Below the pieces are notes generated by a model. That model worked only from the letters and a program-made list of their open reading frames with translations. It did not search any database and was not told the origin of the DNA. 64,000 nucleotides of DNA from Mesotaenium endlicherianum (Eukaryota > Streptophyta > Zygnematophyceae > Zygnematales > Mesotaeniaceae), in assembly GCA_009602735.1 (NCBI GenBank), contig WELA01010114.1:184264-248263 (forward strand), in the 5' to 3' direction. A program made the translations under genes and the position numbers. Shown piece by piece: positions 23,881-36,310 of this stretch. The first letter of the stretch is position 1. Each line of letters begins with the position of its first letter.

Positions 23881-26800
23881 TCGGTTTGCCCATCTGATTG
23901 CGGGTGATAGGCAGTGGACATATCCAGCGATGTACCCAAGTTCTTGAAGAGATTATTCCAAAAATGGCTTGTGAATCTTGAATCTCTATCTGACACAATT
24001 CTTGATGGTAGTCCATGGAGTCGGAAGATGTTGTCAAAGATGATTCTTGCAAGTTGAGGTGCTGTAGCCTTAGTTGTCGTGGGAATAAAATGAGCCATCT
24101 TAGTAAGTCTGTCCACCACCGTGAGTATTGCATTATGGCCTCGGGGTGTCACGGGCAGGTCTACGATAAGGTCGGTTGAGATGTCCGTCCATTGCCTTTC
24201 CGAGATTGGTAGTGGTTGGAGGAGTCCTCCCGCCTTTTGTGATGATGGCTTGACTCTTTGGCATGTGTCACAGCTCCTGCAGTACTCCTTAACTTGCTTA
24301 GACATGCCTGGCCAGCAATAAGTTCTGGCTAGAACGCCCGTGGTCCTTAGGATTCCGAAGTGTCCTCCAAGAGGGTTGTCGTGTGCTTCTCGTAGAAGCA
24401 AGAGTCATTAGGAACACATCTCTGGCCCGTATCTTGCCTCACCCAATAATTGCCTTCTTGCTTCTTGTCTGGGTTCAGGGGTGCTTCTCCGTTCTTGTAG
24501 TAAGGGTCTCTTTCATAGGCGGCTAAAAATCGAACTTTCAAATCTGTCTTCAGGAATGTCATCACTGCGTTTAATTGCAGTCTTGAGAGGGGGTCAGCAG
24601 GTTTTGTCTTGCCGGGCTGGTACTGAATCGAGATTTTGTATTGTTGCAAGTATCCACTCCATCGTGCTTGTCTCCTTGAGAGATACGGCTGCGTCTGGAG
24701 GTGCTTTAACGCCTCGTGGTCCGTAGTGACCAGTACCTTGCGTCCTTCAATGTAGCAGCGCCAAACCTTCAAGGCATGTACAATCGTCAACGCCTCTCGC
24801 TCCGTGGTTGTATAATTTTGCTCGGCCGGATTTAGCTTCCTTGACTCGTAGGCAATAGGCTGCAGTCCCTTGCCTTGGTCTTGAAGCAGGATTTCTCCTA
24901 TTGCATAGGAAGATGCATCGGTGATGAAGTGGAAGGGCCAATCTGGGTTTGGACTTGGGAGTGTGAGCACCGGGGATTCGTCAATTTTTTCTTCAGTTAT
25001 TGGAATGCTTCCTCCTCTTTCTGGATCTAAACATATGGCTTGTCCTTCTTGAGTAGATCCGTGAGGGGGGTTGCTATGTGCGAGAAGCTCTGGATGAATC
25101 TCCTGTACCAATTGGCAAATCCCAAGAATGATTGGAGTTCCTTTTTGGTCGTGGGGGTTGGCCATTCCTCCACCACCGTGGTCTTCTTGGGGTTCATCTT
25201 GATGCCATCAGCAGTCACGTGGAGACCTAGGAATTCCATTTCTTATTTGGCAAACTCGCACTTTGACTCCTTTGCAAATAGCTTGTTTTGCTTCAATACT
25301 TCGAGAACTTCCTTCAAGTGTCTCGCATGCTCTTCAAGGGTCTTGCTGTAGATAAGGATGTCATCGATGATTACCACCACAAATCTGTCCAACATGGGCT
25401 GAAATATGGTGTTCATCATAGTCATGAAAGTTGCTGGCGCGTTGGTGAGTCCAAATGGCAGGACCATGAACTCAAAATGTCCATATCTTGTCCTGTACGC
25501 CGTTTTCTCTATGTCAGGTTCAGCGATGCGAATCTGGTGGTAGCCGCTTCTCAAGTCCACCTTCCTGAAGTACTTGGCTCCAACCAGCCCGTCCATGAGC
25601 TCATCCATGCGCGGTAGCGAGTATCGATTCTTGATGGTGACCTTGTTGAGGGCGTGATAGTCCACACACATCCTCAAGGTACCATCTTTCTTCTCGACAA
25701 ATAGCACCAAGGCTTCAAATGGCGACTTGCTAGGTCAAGTGAAGCCATGCTCCAGTAGCTCCTTGATTTGCTTCTCGACTTCGTCTAGCTCCGTGTATGA
25801 CATTTTGAACGTAGGCCGAGAGATGAGCTTGCTTCCGGGCTCCAACTCTATCTTGTGGTCTACGAATCTCTTGGGGGGTAAGCCCTTGGGCAGTTCCGGG
25901 GAGAATACTTCTTTGTAGTCCTCTAAGACTGCTTATATCTCCTTGGGAAGGGGGCTGCCTCCTTGACTCTTGATGTCTGTCTTGATGTGTTTTGGCGTGA
26001 TCAAGGCCAAAAGAAGCTCGTGTCCCTTCCTCACAAGTCTCTTGAGTTGGAGGGCGGACAATGGCATCTCGTGTGCCGGCTTCTTGATGTCTTGGGTCTG
26101 GATGTTCTGGATTGCGCGCAAAATACAGATTCTTGAAGTGATGTCATTCTTGATCTTAATAGTACCGTCTCTCCAAGCAACTTGGGGGTTGTGCTTGGTC
26201 AACCAAGGCGTCCCTAGAATGACGTCGTACTTGCCCAATTGCATGGGGGAGAACACTACTCTATCCTTGAAGGACTTGATAGAGAGTGCCAAGGGGTACG
26301 TCTTCTTGGAAGGGGTAGTATAGGAGAATCCATCGGGCATCATAATCTCCTTGTCGTGGTCAAGAGTTCGCATAGTAATACCGTGCTTGGTGGCAAAATC
26401 TGCAGCAATGAAGTTGCCTTGAGCTCCGCTATCCACCAAGATGTGGACCTTCTCTCCTCCAAGGTAACCTCTCAAACTCATTAGGGCTAGAACGTCATCT
26501 TCAACGGGGGGTCTCCACCTCACTTGGCTTGTTGCCTTCTCGTGAAGTGGGTCTTGGGGTGGTAGGCTCCTGGCTTACCGGGGCTGTTCGTTTCTTGACA
26601 ACTTTTTGGGGCATGAAAGTGCACGATGGCCCTTTTCCTTGTAATAAAAGCATAGTCCAGCTGTCATGAGAGCTTCTTTTTCAGCTGGGGAGAGTCTTGC
26701 TTTCACTCCTTGCTGGTTTCTTGCATCATAAGTGTCATTGGAGGGTCTTCCACTCTTCCGGGCAGCCACGGGGTCCCTTTTAATAACTCCGATTTCCATG

Positions 26801-27713
26801 GGTGTGGGTCCAGATTCGGATGTGGAAGGTGCTGCGTACACCCGCGTCGCCGGTACCCGTGAAGATGAAGGCACGGAGTGCTTGAAATCCAAGGTATCCA
26901 CCTTTTGGGCCACTTCAATGATCTTTGAGAAGTCCGTCAAGCCGCGTAATTCCACTTCCTTTGCCACCTTGGGTTTGAGGCCAAAGATGTAGCGGTCAAT
27001 CTTCTCCTCGAGAGACATGTTGGGGATCTCAAGAGTGAGGGCGTGAAATCTGGATGTATGCTCTTGAACGGACGTTGTTTGCTTGAGATGGTGGAGCTTT
27101 CCTCGGGCAATCTTCTCCGCATTGATGGGCATGAATTGCTTCTTGAGGGCCTCACCAAAATCTGCCCATCTTGCATATGTTGGTGGGGGCTCTTGGCCAA
27201 GCATGGGGTGCGCCATAGCTTGATGTATAACTGCTTGATAAATACGCCACCATGATGTTGCTGCTCCTCTAAGTTGGCACCTTTTCCGGGGTTGAAATTG
27301 TCGGGTTTGCCGGGCTTGATGAGTTTTCTTGCTCTCGTTGGCTCTTGTGGAGGCGCTTGAGCCGGGGGTGGAATTTGAGCATTGCTTGCAATAGGGTCAA
27401 CCATGGCAGCCATAGCTTCTCTTGACGCTTGCACGGTTGCTTCATAGGTGGCCAAGCCCACTTGGTTGTGGACGGTCATTAGGAAGGCTGCCCACTCATT
27501 TGCGGGAACTTGTGGTGCAGTCAACTTTGCTATAGCGGCTGCCACGGGATTTGACGGTGCTCCTCCTTGTGGTGCTTCTTGTTGTTGCATATTTTCTTGA
27601 GTGGGCTCTCCCATCGGCACTGGAGGAGGGTCTCTTGGAGAGGAAGGGCTTCCTTTGAAAGCTTACTGTTGGTCTTGAGGATCAGCCATCTTCTTGTGCT
27701 ACCAAAGTGCCTA

Positions 27714-27725
27714 GCTCCGATGCCA
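27714..27725 (-). promoter_or_regulatory. Primer-binding site of the chromovirus
   Basis: On the minus strand, TGGCATCGGAGC lies 6 bases inside the 5' LTR. It matches the initiator-Met tRNA primer site of plant Ty3 and copia elements (TGGTATCAGAGC) with two differences. Confidence 0.7.
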
Positions 27726-27731
27726 CTGTAG

Positions 27732-28230
27732 TGAAACAGATAGATAAAGTACTTAGTGAAATATAATACTTTATCTATTAAAGACAAGGATCTTTGAACA
27801 CAAGTGGTAGCTTCTTGAGAGAGAGATGGCTTTTTGAAAGTCAATATATTTCTAGATTTTGGCAAGTACAAGAGTGATTCTGGAATGTCTTTCTATGTTC
27901 TAGCTCTTGTTTATATACTTGCTACATAAATAATCTCTAAGAAGGTGTATGTTGATGTGTTGGCACCCAACACATCCCAAAACTTGTCACCTCTTTCTAG
28001 AATAATGTACACATGTCCTTTTGACCTAAAAATGGCACATTTGACTTTTGCCACATGGAGTTCTTCTAGGTCCTTCCTCTAACTTCGAAAATGCCTTAGA
28101 AGGTTCAAAGGACATGAACCAAGTCACTAGAGTACCTATTCACACTTGAATGCACACAATACCACTCCAAATATATTTGAAAATATAAAAAATATATGCA
28201 AACTAATGTATTATAACTCACATCATTACA
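27732..28230 (-). repeat. 5' LTR of the nested chromovirus
   Basis: Partner of 21039-21536. The bases just outside the two LTRs are also alike (TTAATGGAGTTAAA on the left, TTAATGGGAGTCAAA on the right), longer than the 5-bp target duplication usual for Ty3 elements. Confidence 0.92.
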
Positions 28231-28840
28231 GGGGTTAATGGGAGTCAAATAGCTGCTCAGCACAGCAAACCACCCTCAGACTGATGGGCAAACTGAGAGA
28301 ACTAACCGAATTCTGCACAAAGTGCTGAGAGCATATATGAACCATAAACAAGATAATTGGGATGGCCTGTTGCCTCAAATTCAGTTCGCGGTCGACAGTG
28401 CTGTGCATGCGTCAACGGGCAAGACTCCCTTTGAACTCAGTCTGGGTAGAGTCCCCAAGTCTCCTTTAGATGTGCTAGAGGAGTCTTCAACACATCCAGA
28501 GGGGATTGACAACCCGGTGTCGCTTCAGTTAATTCACGAGTTTGCTGACACCCTGTCAGAAGTCCAAAGAAACTTGCACAAAGCTTTGAAGCAAGAGGCA
28601 GGGGGTGAGGGATTAGTTCTGTTGGTTTCTTGAACAAGTAAGTCTACAATTTAATGTTGTCGAGACGACAACAATATAAGTTGGAGGGATTGTAATGAAT
28701 CAATATATTGGTAAATATAATACTCATTTAAATATAATAGTTATTTAAGTTCAGCCTACTGAACTTTATGTAGTATTGAGTCTGCTGGACTTTACATAAT
28801 TATCAGTTTAAGGACTCAGCCGGAAGCAGCAGGCTGAAGC

Positions 28841-29426
28841 CAACTTAAGTCAACTTGCTGACACATTCTTTGACAGCCAGCTAACTTCCGTACTCGGTAG
28901 CAGCGAACTGCCTATCTATGTATCTAAGTGTGGTGTGCTAGATGAATGGCCAGATGACATCCTGGAGATGGATGTCAATTCAGGATGATGGGAGATGGTG
29001 GTGGATTTGGTTGACCAAGGTGCTACCAACGTGGTTAACTCCCGGGTAGGGGGTGCCATCGCACTTGCCGTTGAACAATATACTCATTTTATGTACATAT
29101 GCTAGATGTTGCTCTCGAGTTTGGCATTCGGAAACGAGGCCAACTCTCATGTACTGCTTACTAAGAGATATCTGAATCCAAGGCGAGAAGTCATTTATAT
29201 GCATTGTCTTCTAGCCTTGCTTATGTATGAGTTTATTGATTGCATTATTGATGCTAGTTTACTTGCATTTGACTTGCGAGTATTGTTCACTGCTAGTGTA
29301 TTGTATTTTGCCGTTTAATCATTTAACGAGAAATACCATAAAGATTACTCGTTGATATGAAGATTTTCATTAATTATTAATTGTCTTTTCGTAAGTCGAT
29401 TCATTTCAGTGATATCGGAGTAGTTA
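28841..29426. other. Intergenic, no gene seen
   Basis: No recognisable protein or repeat. The right LTR of the outer Ty3 remnant may extend into it. A short minus-strand frame at 29204-28980 has no recognisable motif. Confidence 0.4.
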
Positions 29427-29931
29427 TTACGGTAGTCGTGTATGGTAAGGCCTGCCTCTCCTTCTAGGGTCCTTGTATTCAATAGCTTGGCTGTCACCTA
29501 AGCGGAGGGGAGTGAGCTCTTCCTCCTCATGCATCTCAGTGTCAAGAATAGTTTTTTGAGACTCTTGGTATAAGGCCTGAGAGTCAAATTGAGAATCCGG
29601 CTGGATCTCTTCAAAAATCCGCTTGTAAACACCTACGCTAAATTTCTCAAAGCCACAGCAAAATCCCTTAGGTTTGCCAAGACAAAAGACTTCAAGTCTT
29701 GGGTCTAGTCTTGTCATAAGGGAAGGAAAGAGTGTAACTATTATCTTGCCCTTTCTTTGGCTCACACTTCTTCTTCATATCTCCGCTTATGAAAATGTCC
29801 TCAAAATTGTCCTTAAAATGGTCATACGCCCATGTCCGGCCAAAGAACACGGCCGGTACTAAGATCATGCACCCTAATAAGATGTCGCGAGAGCTATCGT
29901 CGTCAGCCATGGTGGAAATGCAAGAAGACAC
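29427..29931 (-). CDS. Unrecognised ORF pair, hypothetical
   Basis: Two overlapping minus-strand frames lie here in otherwise ORF-poor DNA. The first (29931-29692, 79 aa) begins MSSCISTMADDDSSRDILLG and has one hydrophobic segment (LLGCMILVPAVFF) followed by a charged stretch. The second (29765-29427, 112 aa) contains PRLEVFCLGKPKGFCCGFEK and an acidic tail (HEEEELTPLRLGDSQAIEY). Their amino-acid make-up is more protein-like than that of neighbouring frames. They could be a small gene, a decayed gene or part of a transposable element; no family was recognised and none is proposed. Confidence 0.3.
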
Positions 29932-29989
29932 ACAAAAAGAAAGGAGCTATTTCGGGCTGAACGGAGCTATTTCTGTTCGAAAAAATTGA

Positions 29990-32738
29990 TTGTTGCTATG
30001 TACAAAAAATGACGCCCCATGCACGCAATTTGTCGGTTGCTTCTCGCAATTTAATGGCAGATACTTTGTGATATAGGCTACCGTTCTGGACTATTTTCAT
30101 AGAAACGGATAAATATTGAAGAATTCCGAGCATGTGCTAGGGGGCCAAGTAGTTGGGCCAAAAAATGACATATGAGCCATATGCGCCCCTCCGGGCCATA
30201 TCGTGTTAAGGTTGTATGAGTTGTTTGCGTAATCGCAAGTCCATTCATGGATTTGTTGGTCATATGCAAGTTAAGCAATTGCACCTGTGTTTGGCTACTT
30301 ATAGCAAGGGCCAAGAAGTTTGGCATTCAACTCGTGAGAGTGTTTACAAACTATCTAAAAAATTAATATGTCAATTTGCTTTCGCACAAAGTCAATTTGC
30401 TTTTGCACTTTCGCACAAAATCGATTAGCTTGCCAGCATGGAAGGTGCCACTTGCTAAACGGTCTTTGATAACGTGATCCTCAATGCATCAATGATATGT
30501 TTTCAATTTGATTCAAGAAGGGGGGGCAAACAAAATGAAAATTTCCTCAAGGGACAAGCACAATCTCGTCGATGTGCCTCTTTGGGGTCAAAGGAGGAAA
30601 AATTCCTCATGTTTCCTAAATTTTGAGACTAGATGGACAATTTTTTTTCCATAACACACATTTTTGTTCAAATATGATCCCAAAAAAAATTCCTTGGACA
30701 CAAATTATCTTTTGTATTGTGCTTTTGAATAAGAGGAAGCATTTTTCTGAGCTACTTGACCTTTACTATCACTGAAGAACTTGCTTGAGCTAAAGTTCAC
30801 GAAGACGTTGCTCTCGTGCTAGTTGGTGTTGAGTAGTTTTGTCTAAAACACAAGCAACTATGCAAATGCTCCCATTTTGCACATTAAGCAAGCTCAAGTT
30901 TGAGCTTACCAGCCACCTGCTTCATGGCTATAATTTGAGCTTCGAATCCTCCTTGGAAAATTGAATTGCTATGAGGCCTATGTCACGAGCCATAGAAACA
31001 AATAGTTGCATGTTTGTGAGCAAGTGCTTGTGGTTTTGGGGGTATAACACTCACATCCAACCACATATATAAAAGTGGACGCTTGACACATAAGTGTTTG
31101 GCGTACAAGTATTGTCTTGATACAACCAAAGGTTGGTTTTAGACGCGACTACTTTGCGCATGTGCAATCATACACACGTGCCTCCTTTTGCTCATATGTT
31201 ACCATTTACAACTCAAGAGCTCCTTCCTTAATCTTGATATTTTGATTTTTTGTGGCTTTATTTTTAAGCCCCATATTGAAAAGCTATACATTCTTTTTAG
31301 TATGTGTGTTTTGGTTGCTACTCAATATTTGCATGGAGCATGCAAGCAAGTTAGCGGTCATGAAGGTGAGCACTTGGTCATCTTGCCTAAATCACATATA
31401 TTTGAATCATCTGCATGTGCTTCTCATTTTTCATTTCAACGTGTGCATACATGCATGCAAAGGCCTTAGCAAAATAATCTTTGTTGCGGCGGCTGAGGAA
31501 TCCCCAAGAGTTTCAAGCATAAGTTCGTCTCAAATGCTCCATGTACTTTTTTAGAAACTACAAGAAGTTATTTGGTACGTATGCGCAGTTGCCTTTTCTA
31601 AGGGCAGCACAACTGCGAGGATAGTACAAAATTTAGCTATAAGAGGGTCAACCTAAATTCATGATACAATGGTTTTTAAAATTGACTTACGCAGGACACA
31701 TAATGTTATCATATGAGGACGTTTTTCTAAAAATAACATTCTACTTTCAAAAGGCACGCTAAATTGTATATTCTAATCGAAAAAATTTTGGAAAGTTAAT
31801 GGGTGCGAAGAGATAGATGTCAGAAAAATGCAAAGTTGCTGGGAATCGAGATGTAAAAAGCAGATATTTTGAGGAACAAGCAAAGTTCCATTACAGTTGC
31901 ACCCGAAATGAACTTTTACGGGGATCAAAAACTTTGATGTATGATCTAGGCAAGCTTTGACTTTCCTTACGAGATCCATATTTACTTTTTAGGCCACGTA
32001 AAGATAAAATTTGTTGGGCACTTAGGATGGTGTTAAAGCATGCATATGAGGACGCTTAAAATTGGCTTTTCTAGGACGCGCAAAGGTGGAGTGTACGATG
32101 TGGTCACGCACCTCTGGATCTCCTCTAGGGCACGCAATATGATGCGGAAGTGTACGTGAAGTCAATCTTTCTCGGGCATGCAAGATTGTGGTGGTATACT
32201 TATGCATACAATGGTAGGGTGCGTGTGTTGGTGTTCAAGAAGCACGCAAAACGACATTCTGAGAGCACGCAAATTTGACTTTTTGTGACAGTAATTTATC
32301 TTAATTGTTCATATTTAATTCTTGATGCAAACATGACATGACGCAAACTTAACAGGGGAAATTGGACTGCTTTTAGGCTCGGCCAACTCAAAAGTATCTC
32401 TCGTTATTTGTGCTACATAGGTTTTGGCCACTTTACATCACACCCTTGCTTGAAAAACTGATGGTTCAAGTTCAACCGTTACCTGTAGCGTTCAGGTCTA
32501 CGTTACTTGACTGTAACCACTTTGTTGATGTTCATGTCACGTTAATCATTAACTTCACCGAACACGAATAGAAAATATATGTAAGTTTGCCAAGTCCAAT
32601 AACATTGACTTACACTTGGAATCGATTGGTTTTGTAAAATAATCCATGTATTGCACTAAAAATCTCCTCAAGTTGTGGAGTACAATTTACTTTTGACAAT
32701 TTCGTAACAAGCTGCAACAAGGGTAGATACAAGTACGT

Positions 32739-32794
<56 letters not shown>

Positions 32795-33599
32795 NTTTTT
32801 CATTTTTGGTTTTTTTTTTCTTTTTAATATATCCCACAAAACCTTGAGCACAAAAATCAGTTGCCTCATACAATTACCACTCACATCCTTCATGCACTAA
32901 AACTATGCCTTGCCCTAAAAAGCTCTTGATGTTTTAACTTATTCAAGTTGTTAAGAATTTATGATTAAATTTCTCCATAGATTTTGCATACTTCTTGTTT
33001 GGCAATTTATGCCTGGTGGACAAAGAGGTCATACAAGTGCAACATGAATACATACTTATTTTGTGCTCATGAAGTATATATAGTTTTCCATATAAGCCAA
33101 TAAAAAATGTCACCTACAAAATGCGACCAACACTTGATTGAAGTACCCGCAATTTGCCCAACTCTTTGTTCCGTGGGGGGAATATTGGCACTTATGTTTG
33201 CGGATTTTTGAATGAAGATCTTTATAATTTTGAATACTTTCACTATTTTTTCCAGTTTGATTTCTAGTCGCTATTTACACATATTTTATAACTTTAGGTC
33301 ACGGTTTCACTGCAAGACTATTGACACTTTGATTCCAATCACTATTTGAATCTCTTTATTTTGTGCGCTATTCCACACGGATGCCCTCAGTTGCGCCATG
33401 AAATCAATATTTTTATTTTGACTCACTTGAGCCCTGAGGGTTGCAATATGAAACTCAATAGGACATGAATCTTTGCGCACAACATGCGATTTTTGCCCAA
33501 AATGTCAAGAATTTAGACGCACCCCTTGATTGAAGTATCATTTCAAAAATCTGGCTCGCTATCAAGCGACCTGAGAGCCGCAAAGATCTTAGAGTGAAG
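29990..33599. other. AT-rich intergenic DNA, no gene seen
   Basis: About 3.6 kb with no recognisable coding segment. It holds scattered copies of an ACGCAAA-type motif (for example about 32030-32290) related to the minisatellite at 33600-33875, and a long T tract at 32740-32820. Confidence 0.6.
32740..32820. repeat. Poly-T tract with one N
   Basis: About 55 T with an N at 32795, followed by further T-rich sequence. On the minus strand it is a poly-A tract and could be the tail of a decayed retroposon, but no element body was recognised next to it. Confidence 0.85.
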
Positions 33600-33875
33600 G
33601 TTGGTGTAGGGGGCATGCAAATTTTTTGAGGAGCACCAAGAGTTACGTTTACATTTACAGGGGGCACGCAAAGTAGAATCCTTCAGGCTGGGGCAAGCAA
33701 AGTCTCTCATTGATGGGGGCCACGCAAAATTGACTTTTAAGGGGCACGCAAAGTTTAGAGGCACGCAATACTTCTTGAGGGGCACGCAAAGTCACCTAAT
33801 AGGGGGCACGCAAAATCGACTTTCGGGGGGCGCGCATAGTTGTCATTTGAAGGGGCATGTATGCAAAGTTGACTT
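33600..33875 (+). repeat. GGGGCACGCAAAG minisatellite, about 10 copies
   Basis: The core GGGGCACGCAAAGT, often followed by GACTTT, occurs about every 20-30 bases (near 33608, 33660, 33690, 33715, 33741, 33761, 33780, 33802, 33826 and 33851). Further copies lie at 34330-34420 and, more diverged, at 32030-32290. Confidence 0.8.
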
Positions 33876-34595
33876 TGTGATATATTCATGCATCTCATAA
33901 TGAAGATAAAATAGAAAATGAGGCTAATTATTGAATAGAGAAAAGAATGAGTAATGAAGATCTCCTCCGTTTTATCTATTTTTATTTACTATGTCTATCT
34001 ATCTATCTATTTTATCCATCTATTGACTTTATCTATATATGCTGCTTCTCAATAGCTAACTTCTGACTTCTATCCCGACTGCTTTTTTTGACTATTCTAT
34101 AGCCTTTTGCTCTCTTTTTTCTAAGGGAGGGTGGGTTGGGATCTAACTAGCACTAGTTGCTTATTGTGCAATGAGTGATTCTGGAGGGTATAAGTAGTGC
34201 TATGCTTAATTAATTGTGGACTTCTCGAGAGGTTTGAGGCGGGTAGTAATTTGAATTCTAAAAGTAATACATCGATGCATTTTCATACATAAGAAGATTT
34301 GACACGTCTTTCTGTCATATCTTCAATTCTCAAGGGATACGCAAAGTCACTTAAGGGAGGGGGCACGTAAAAGTCACTTTTGGGAGGCACCCAGAGTTAC
34401 GTCCTGCGGGTACGCAACATAAATTTTCTAAACAGCGCAGAATGTGTTTTGGGACACACAATATCAGTCTTCCAAGGCTCGCAAAATGACGAGCTGAAAA
34501 CTCCTGTCGTGCAGCTTGCATACTTAAGTGCATCAATGTTAAACGACGTCGGTGACGCGTCCAAGTCGTCCCTTATATGAAGTGCGTGGGAAGTT

Positions 34596-36310
34596 GAAGC
34601 ATTTACAGTGGCCACAGGCACTCGATTGATCAACGCGAGAAGCGGAATTGAAATTACGAGATCGAAGCGACGGAGACAAAGTAGACGACCAAGTTTCAAA
34701 GAGCTAAACAAAAAAGCGTTTACAGTGCACAGGCACAAAATTGATTGAGGGAAATGGTACAATCCCTTCCACATAATGTCGCGTTTCGTCTCCGCGTCAT
34801 TTTTGGGCTCGGTTAGACCCCACAAAGCTTATTTTAACATCGTGAATCGTTCATCTTGCTTTTAAAATTTGACCTTTGGGTGCCGAAACTTCCAATACAA
34901 TAGGATTTGCTGGGTCTAAACATTCCTTCCAACGTGATATCTCTCGGCAGAGGTCGTTTCCGATTGCAGCAGTGAGATCAGACGGTATGGAAGCCATGGC
35001 TCAGGTTTTTTCTTCAGACGAGCAGTAGCTAGGTAGACAAATCTAACGCGATGGGTTAAGAGCCGAGTGTTGAGTGTAGAAACTTGGTGGACGAGAATAT
35101 TTTTTTATGTACTCCTTATCGTACCGAAATCGGTAGCAAAAAAAAGAAAGTACTTCATGGGTACATCCTCATTTGATTCCCCTACCTAATACCGACAGTC
35201 CTTGTCGATCGAGTGGTGGTCGAGGAGGGGTCATTTGAGGGGTCGAACATATTCCAATTCTGCTCGAGAGCAGAATTGAAAAGGCGAAGTCGATTGATTG
35301 AAACCAGAAAGTTCAATCAAATTCTTCACAAACTTCAATCAATCGCGTCGCGCCTTGACACCACTGTAAACACCAGTTTCATCGCGCTAGATGTGAAAAT
35401 GTACTTTGAGGTACAACGAAGTACGTTTCAATCAATCAACTCAGCATCGATTTGGCCACTGTAAACTGGCCCTTAAGGCCCAGTTGACTGTGGGCAAATC
35501 GATAGCGACTTAATTGATTGAAAGGTACAAACCGGTACCCGCAGGTACATTTTCAATTTGAGCGCAATGAAAGTGCTGTTTACAGTGGTCTTTAGGCGCG
35601 ACGTGATTGATTGAAGTTGGTCAAAAAAATGATTGAACTTCGTGGTTTCAATCAATCAAGCTCTCAAGCCGGTTTGAGAATCTGAGATGTGTTCGACCCC
35701 TCAAATGACCCCTCCTCGACGATCACTCGATCGACAAGGGCTGTTGGTATTGGGTAGGGGATGCAAATAAGGATGTACTCGAGGTGTACTCTACTTTTTT
35801 TGGCAACGATTTCGGGACGACAAAGAGTAGAGAAAAAAATACAGCGTTCACCAAGTTTCTACACTTAACATTCGTCTGAACCCATCGCATCTGTGTACTG
35901 TTATCCCTCCCTCGCTATTTGGAAAATGCCAATACAAGAGTTTCTATTGCATGAGCAGGCTATGGTGTATTTATGTTCGCGGCTGATCGCGGCTGGTGAG
36001 GATGTGAGGTTGCGGCACCCTAAGGTCATTCTTTAAGAGCAAGATGCACGATGCACGATGTTAAAATATGATTTGTGAGGTCTGACCGAGCCCGGAAATC
36101 ACGCGGAGATGAAGCGCGACATTATGTGGAGGGGATTTTACCATTTCCCTCAATCAATTTGTGCGTGTGCACTGTAAACGCTTTTTTGTTTAGCTGTCTA
36201 AAACTTGGTCGTCTATTTTGTCTTCGTCGCTTCGATCTCGTAATTTTGCAATTCCGCAATTCGCGTTGATCAATTGAGTGCCTGTGGCCACTGTAAACTG
36301 GGCCTAAGTG
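34596..36310. repeat. 1.7-kb near-palindrome (fold-back inverted repeat)
   Basis: The left arm (34596 to about 35465) is the reverse complement of the right arm (about 35480 to 36310), meeting near 35473 at GGCCCTTAAGGCC. Matching landmarks: ATTTACAGTGGCCACAGGCA at the left end against TGCCTGTGGCCACTGTAAAC at the right; GAGGGGTCATTTGAGGGGTC at 35225 against its complement at 35698; the AAGCGTTTACAGTG block at 34709 against its complement at 36170. Identity looks like 75-85%. Both arms are built from recurring modules, TTTACAGTGG and ATTGATTGA. No transposase is encoded. It may be a fold-back DNA transposon or a long TIR pair without coding capacity; no target duplication was identified. Confidence 0.8.

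Larger units (their letters stand above)
21039..28230 (-). mobile_element. Ty3/gypsy chromovirus with both LTRs, fossil, nested in another Ty3 element
   Basis: A minus-strand element of about 7.2 kb. LTRs at 27732-28230 (5') and 21039-21536 (3') start TG and end CA and are about 94-95% identical by eye, suggesting a moderately recent insertion. A primer-binding site resembling plant initiator-Met tRNA lies next to the 5' LTR and a purine tract (GAGGGGTTGA) next to the 3' LTR. Parts in order: gag with a zinc-knuckle-like segment (27620-26575), protease with DSG (26523-25933), reverse transcriptase (25710-25243), RNase H (25165-24400), integrase (24401-23400) and a chromodomain of the type WKGYPDSENSWV (about 22600-22450). 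Several breaks are present, so it is not expected to be active. It interrupts the integrase region of the outer element. A stretch near the integrase C-terminus is tandemly repeated. Confidence 0.92.
20553..28840 (+). mobile_element. Ty3-type LTR retroelement remnant, fossil, host of the nested chromovirus
   Basis: LTR-like sequence starting TGTAATGAATCA occurs at 20553 and again in the same orientation at 28691; the two share about 130 recognisable bases. Between them, outside the nested element, plus-strand integrase pieces are present: the zinc-finger Cys motif and catalytic-core start at about 20650-21038, and the GQTER-like and later core motifs at 28231-28633. Only integrase is recognised of the internal region, so the copy is reduced and broken, and it is older than the element inserted into it. 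The right end is not defined; 28840 is approximate. Confidence 0.7.

Noticed and set aside
29427-29931. Treating the two overlapping frames as one broken host gene
   Set aside because: No family is recognised, so it cannot be told whether they belong to a host gene or an element; they are reported only as an unrecognised ORF pair.
33600-33875. Short regular repeats that might suggest a CRISPR array
   Set aside because: Repeats are degenerate, spacing is irregular and shorter than spacers, and the genome is a eukaryotic nuclear one with spliceosomal introns.
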